Assembly (NCBI RefSeq): GCF_013141695.1
Contig: NZ_WHNY01000059.1
Span: 1 to 64,000, forward strand
DNA: 64,000 bases
From: Paenibacillus plantarum
GTDB taxonomy: Bacteria > Bacillota > Bacilli > Paenibacillales > NBRC-103111
Direction of reading: 5' to 3'
Shown here: positions 60,290 to 64,000 of the stretch, one piece after another
Layout: every line of letters starts with the position of its first letter
Numbering within the stretch: position 1 is the first letter of the stretch
Translations under genes and position numbers: made by a program
Notes under the pieces: model-generated
Databases searched by the model: none
What the model saw: only the letters and a program-made list of their open reading frames with translations
What the model was told of the DNA's origin: nothing

Positions 60290-61021
60290 TTATGTATCCA
60301 AATAGGTTTTCAACCTGCCGGGGAAATCTGTGATGATACCCGTAACACCGGCGATGATCATCCGTTGATAATCCGAAATTTCATTCACCGTATAGGGATA
60401 GACAGCTAGCCCATCTGTCCTTGCCAACGACATATCCGCTTGATCAAAGGAACGATGATGCGGATGCAGAGAGTAGACCTCAACCTCAAGCAGCTTCGCA
60501 TACGCCACAGGTTCAATGAAATTCGCTCCAAACAGTAAGCCCACCTTCAACTCAGGTTCTGCCCGTTTTAAGCCCTGAATCACTTTATGGTCAAAAGAAG
60601 AGACGACAACGTCGTCAAACCGCTTCACTTCATGTAAAAAGGCTAGCAACGCCTTCTCCATACGCCCTTCGTATGCATTTTTGACTTCGACATTGATGAG
60701 CATGCCTTTCGGCACAAGCTCGAATACCTCACTCAGCAGTGGTATGCGCTCTCCAGCATAAGCCTCTGAAAACCAAGATCCTGCATCCAAGAACTCGATC
60801 TCACTCCAACTTTTTTCACAAATCAGTCCAGAACCATTCGTCGTTCGATCCAAGGTAGGATCATGACAGACTGCAATTTTGCCGTCTTTCGTTAGATGTA
60901 CATCCAGTTCGATACCTTCCGCCCCTTGCTTTAAGGCTAGCGCAAAAGAACCTAACGTATTTTCTGGCGCTTCGCCAGCGGCTCCTCGATGACCGATTAC
61001 AATCGGAAAATGTTTGCTCAT
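60290..61021 (-). CDS. Glycerophosphodiester phosphodiesterase (UgpQ/GlpQ-like)
   Basis: 243 residues from ATG at 61021, 7 nt after GGAGG; GTG 61036 lies ahead of that site. GDPD motifs: IGHRGAAGEAPENTLGSFALA (His, Arg, Glu) and GIELDVHLTKDGKIAVCHDPTLDRTT. Hydrolyses glycerophosphodiesters to glycerol-3-phosphate and an alcohol. No signal peptide, so cytoplasmic. Confidence 0.92.
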   Translation of the reverse strand: MSKHFPIVIGHRGAAGEAPENTLGSFALALKQGAEGIELDVHLTKDGKIAVCHDPTLDRTTNGSGLICEKSWSEIEFLDAGSWFSEAYAGERIPLLSEVFELVPKGMLINVEVKNAYEGRMEKALLAFLHEVKRFDDVVVSSFDHKVIQGLKRAEPELKVGLLFGANFIEPVAYAKLLEVEVYSLHPHHRSFDQADMSLARTDGLAVYPYTVNEISDYQRMIIAGVTGIITDFPGRLKTYLDT

Positions 61022-61090
61022 AATGAACCCTCCCACATTTCGCTTATATTCAAATTATAGTTGAATTGATTCCCTCTTGCCCAGAAAAAA

Positions 61091-61140
61091 CACTAAACTC
61101 ATACCGCACGTGCCATATCTAATCGGTGCGCGCGGTATGA
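61091..61140 (-). terminator. Intrinsic terminator of the second chemoreceptor gene
   Basis: CTCATACCGC with GTGCC/GGTGC pairing inside, arms 61097-61112 and 61124-61140, then TTTAGTGTTTTTTC on the minus strand. Confidence 0.82.
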
Positions 61141-61168
61141 GTTCAACTTGTTCATAGACATTAAGACA

Positions 61169-62869
61169 CTATAATTTGAACTTGAGGATCAAATGCTGCA
61201 GATTTTCAGCCATTTCAGACAGATGGGTAGCGGATGAGGAAATGGCTTCCATCGAAACCAACTGCATATCTGATGCACTGGCAACAGCCTGTGTATTATC
61301 GTTAGCATTTCTGGCAATGAATGCCGTCGAGACAATAGATGCTGTGATTTGCTCGGATGAAGCGGCCATTTGCTCTGAAATAGCTGAAACCTCTTGAATT
61401 TCATTGTTGATATGCTGAATGGAATCGAGAATAGAGCCGAACTTTTCACTCGTCGTTTCAGCCACAGAGATCCCTATCGTAACTTCACGAGTAACGGATT
61501 GTATCGCCTCTACAGCGTGCTTAGTTTCTTTTTGAATTTCATGGATTAACGCAGCAATTTCGTTAGCGGATGAGCTGGATTGTGCAGATAATTTTTTCAC
61601 TTCATTTGCAACAACGGCAAACCCTCTTCCTCCTGCGCCCGCTCTTGCTGCTTCGATAGACGCATTCAATGCCAATAAGTTAGTCTGGGTTGCAATATCA
61701 GAGATCATCGATACAATCGCACCAATTTCTTCCGATCGCTTCCCCAGCCGCCCAACAAAGTCTGCCGTTGTGGTGGATGAATCTTGAATGAATCCCATTT
61801 GAGTAACGACTTGACGGATAGACTCATTTCCTTGCTCTGCCTGTATCGAGGTTTCAACGGACTTTTCCGAAACGACGGATGACGTTTCTGCAATTCGTCC
61901 GATTCCTATAGCCATTTCTTCCATAGCCTTAGCAGCTTCTTCTGTACTGATGAGCTGATCAGCGGCCCCTCCAGCAACTTCTTGAACGGCTGTGGCAACT
62001 TGTCTCGAAGAAGCAGCTGTTTGATTAGCACTTGCTGCAAGTTCTTCGGATAAAATAGCGACCTGAGCGGAGGTTGTTGCCGTTTGCTGCAAAGTTTCCC
62101 TCAAATGAACAACCATGTCGTTCGCTGCCTTGGCCAATTGCCCCAACTCGTCCTTGCTTCTTATTTTTAAAGGCTGTACATCTAGTTCCCCTTTGGCTAC
62201 TTGGACAATATGGGAAGTAACCTTATGTAAGGTTTTGGAAACTAACAGATGAACACTCACAATGACTGCTGCCGCTGCAAGCAAGCTAAAGATCAACAAT
62301 AAGGTCAGACCAGTCTTCGCTGAAGAGAAGGCGTCGATTGCTTCCTTCGTTGCATGGACGGCCTCGCCTTTATTATATATTTTCATTTTGTCAAAGATGG
62401 CCTGGACACTCACATTTAGCCCTTCTGCTTCTGCAAGCAACTGTCCAGCCTTAGCGCCATTCTTATTTTGACTTGCTTCTAAAATCTGTTTGTTGAGGTC
62501 TTTATATTCGTTCCATTTAAGCTTAAAATCATCGATATTTTTGCGATCTTCTTCCAAGACAACCTTTTTATCATACTCGGTCATCGTTAAATCTATTTTT
62601 CGGTACACTTGAGCAATACTGCTTTCCTGTCTGTCTTTACCAGTCTTGAGCGTTTCTTCTAGATGCATCATTGTCAACCGCATGACATGCTCCACCTCGA
62701 AATTCAACTCATTGATTAACTCTACGCCCGGCAATGAGACAGCCGTTATGGAATCAATCCGTTCCTTCATGATATTCATTCGATTGAGTGAAAATAGAGC
62801 CATAATAAGCATGAGTACAAAAATGATGGCAATCCCGAGCATAATTTTTTTCCCGACAGATAATCTCAT
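61169..62869 (-). CDS. Methyl-accepting chemotaxis protein
   Basis: 566 residues. Span ~10-30, four-helix sensor domain (~31-190), second span ~191-212, HAMP (VSKTLHKVTSHIVQVAKGEL), signalling domain with SDIATQTNLLALNASIEAARAG and GGRGFAVVANEVKKLSAQSS. Same architecture as the receptor at 55093-56859 but only moderately similar outside the tip. Follows the phosphatase-like gene by 41 bp in the same direction. Confidence 0.93.
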   Translation of the reverse strand: MRLSVGKKIMLGIAIIFVLMLIMALFSLNRMNIMKERIDSITAVSLPGVELINELNFEVEHVMRLTMMHLEETLKTGKDRQESSIAQVYRKIDLTMTEYDKKVVLEEDRKNIDDFKLKWNEYKDLNKQILEASQNKNGAKAGQLLAEAEGLNVSVQAIFDKMKIYNKGEAVHATKEAIDAFSSAKTGLTLLLIFSLLAAAAVIVSVHLLVSKTLHKVTSHIVQVAKGELDVQPLKIRSKDELGQLAKAANDMVVHLRETLQQTATTSAQVAILSEELAASANQTAASSRQVATAVQEVAGGAADQLISTEEAAKAMEEMAIGIGRIAETSSVVSEKSVETSIQAEQGNESIRQVVTQMGFIQDSSTTTADFVGRLGKRSEEIGAIVSMISDIATQTNLLALNASIEAARAGAGGRGFAVVANEVKKLSAQSSSSANEIAALIHEIQKETKHAVEAIQSVTREVTIGISVAETTSEKFGSILDSIQHINNEIQEVSAISEQMAASSEQITASIVSTAFIARNANDNTQAVASASDMQLVSMEAISSSATHLSEMAENLQHLILKFKL

Positions 62870-62910
62870 ATATCAACTACCTTCTATTCATAAAAAAATG
62901 GCCGCTCACG

Positions 62911-63768
62911 CTATTCAAATTGAATCCATATCCCTGTCTTATCATCCGATAACTTGAAACGTGGGTAACGCAGGCAATCCTTATCATTTAATTCAAGATT
63001 AATCAACCAATCCGCATAGCCAGCCAATGTGCTGTTTGTAATGCTGGTAGTCAGCTCGTGAATGACGTCAATCGGCTCGCTGCCAAGTTCTGTATGCGGG
63101 AACAGCCCATCGCTAACAATCAGCAATGATTTCAACTGAATACGGTTGATTCTACCGTACTCGATGAAGTCGGCCAGATGTGGTTCTCCGCTCAAAACGG
63201 TATAGCCGGCCATCGTATTCATTTTCGATTTATTTTGTAAAATGATCGGTTTGACGAGCTCCCAAAGGTCTTCTCGCTTAACAATGCCATTTTCGATACC
63301 TTGTTCCCAAATGCGTTTGGATTCTAGATCAATATGCGCGACCTGATCGCGTGATATCGTTCGAAACGATCCATCCTGATAAACGGCAACAATCATGCAA
63401 TCTCCAACCTGCGCATAATCAATATAATTATCCTCTATTCGGATGAGAGCGAGTGAACTCGTCCATAAAGCTGATTTATCCGATGTTTGGATACCGACTT
63501 CCGCCATATTCTCTCTTAATCGGATATTGGCTTGGATCACTAATTGCTTGAGATCAACATCTGAAACATCCTCCACTTGAAGCGATTCCAGGTACTGTTT
63601 GATCACTTGTGAGGCCAAGTACCCTCCCGTTTCTTTGTTAGGGCCCCGAAAGGGATGCAGAGAAGTTGCACCATCCAATACCCCAAATAAATTTAAACGT
63701 TCGTTGCCGACGAGTGCATCTTCATTCCATTCACCGCTACCCTGCAAGGAGATTTTTTCTACATTCAT
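62911..63768 (-). CDS. PP2C-like serine/threonine phosphatase, divergent
   Basis: 285 residues, ATG behind AAGGTGG. The PP2C pattern is seen in sequence: EDALVGNERLNLFGVLDGATSLHP (metal-binding Asp in VLDGAT), WTSSLALIRIEDNYIDYAQVGD (GD) and LLIVSDGLFPHTELG (SDG). The usual DxGxG block and final DN are changed (DKDCLRYPRFKLSDDKTG). Follows another gene by 58 bp whose C-terminal part lies at the window edge. Its substrate is unknown. Confidence 0.75.
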   Translation of the reverse strand: MNVEKISLQGSGEWNEDALVGNERLNLFGVLDGATSLHPFRGPNKETGGYLASQVIKQYLESLQVEDVSDVDLKQLVIQANIRLRENMAEVGIQTSDKSALWTSSLALIRIEDNYIDYAQVGDCMIVAVYQDGSFRTISRDQVAHIDLESKRIWEQGIENGIVKREDLWELVKPIILQNKSKMNTMAGYTVLSGEPHLADFIEYGRINRIQLKSLLIVSDGLFPHTELGSEPIDVIHELTTSITNSTLAGYADWLINLELNDKDCLRYPRFKLSDDKTGIWIQFE

Positions 63769-63825
63769 AGTTGTTAGGCCACCTTTTTCTCGTGTATGCG
63801 TGCATTCTTCATTCTATGTGCGAGA

Positions 63826-64000
63826 TCAATTCCCGAATTCATCCTCAAAATGTACTTCCTTTACAAGTTTTGGCTCTTGTTCCAATTGCTCCAGAAGGGA
63901 TTGCGTATATTCCCAGCGTTCGAAGTCGTCCTTAGCGGGCCTCTTTACTGAGAACATACGTACCGAATCAAGAATCGTCTTTTGACTCGTACTCCATTGC
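63826..64000 (-). CDS. C-terminal part of a gene running off the right edge
   Basis: The minus strand reads about 57 residues ending ...EQEPKLVKEVHFEDEFGN before TGA at 63826-63828. Helical and charged (RPAKDDFERWEYTQSLLEQL). No domain can be recognised from this part. It lies just ahead of the PP2C-like gene, so the two may be co-transcribed. Confidence 0.65.
   Translation of the reverse strand, partial: QWSTSQKTILDSVRMFSVKRPAKDDFERWEYTQSLLEQLEQEPKLVKEVHFEDEFGN

Overview
The window looks like a chromosomal segment of a spore-forming Gram-positive bacterium of the Paenibacillus type. This is inferred from gene content: a sigma-K gene, S-layer-homology and Fe-siderophore proteins, two LplABC-like sugar importers each paired with a YesM/YesN-type kinase and regulator, strong AAAGGAGG ribosome binding sites, many TTG/GTG starts and strong intrinsic terminators. 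No rRNA or tRNA gene, complete insertion sequence, prophage or CRISPR array was seen.

Layout. 1-6.3 kb: 5' part of sigK, then an iron-siderophore ABC importer with a Btr-like AraC regulator and two Fur boxes. 6.3-23.8 kb: a carbohydrate-use locus. One long minus-strand transcription direction carries a solute-binding protein, LplB/LplC permeases, LplA-type binding protein, a 1551-residue GH9 glucanase, a ThuA-like protein and a Gfo/Idh oxidoreductase. A divergent kinase/regulator pair and an S-layer-anchored beta-propeller protein face it. 23.8-28.9 kb: a GLUG-repeat secreted protein, an orphan dockerin fragment, an FAD-dependent dehydrogenase behind a purine-riboswitch-like leader, and a LytTR regulator with a cre site. 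28.9-36.2 kb: MFS/MarR pair, a tandem hairpin array, lactonase, DUF2238 membrane protein, AraC regulator, and an oxidoreductase/aldo-keto reductase pair. 36.2-43.2 kb: dispersed repeats, a run of three small membrane proteins, a secreted cytochrome c, an ECF sigma/anti-sigma pair, a triple COG4315-type secreted protein and a DeoR regulator. 43.2-53.4 kb: MFS, GH3 beta-N-acetylhexosaminidase, a second sugar ABC importer with its kinase/regulator, and an OsmC protein. 53.4-64 kb: a gene-poor stretch, a PD-(D/E)XK-like nuclease with a winged-helix tail, a second tandem hairpin array, two chemoreceptors, a lipid kinase, a fused acyltransferase/acyl-ligase, a GDPD phosphodiesterase, a PP2C-like phosphatase and a partial gene.

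The signals most worth following are: (1) the leader at 26219-26390, with a sigma-A promoter, a purine-aptamer-like fold carrying several core deviations, and an overlapping terminator, in front of an FAD dehydrogenase of unknown function; (2) two intergenic arrays (30801-31200 and 54837-55048) of hairpins sharing a TTTTT loop at a strict 61/62-bp period; (3) a palindrome at 57997-58022 that ends two convergent genes with the same four residues and probably also acts as their shared terminator; (4) an importer permease whose best ribosome binding site points to ATC rather than ATG. All product calls rest on reading the protein sequences; no database search was run.
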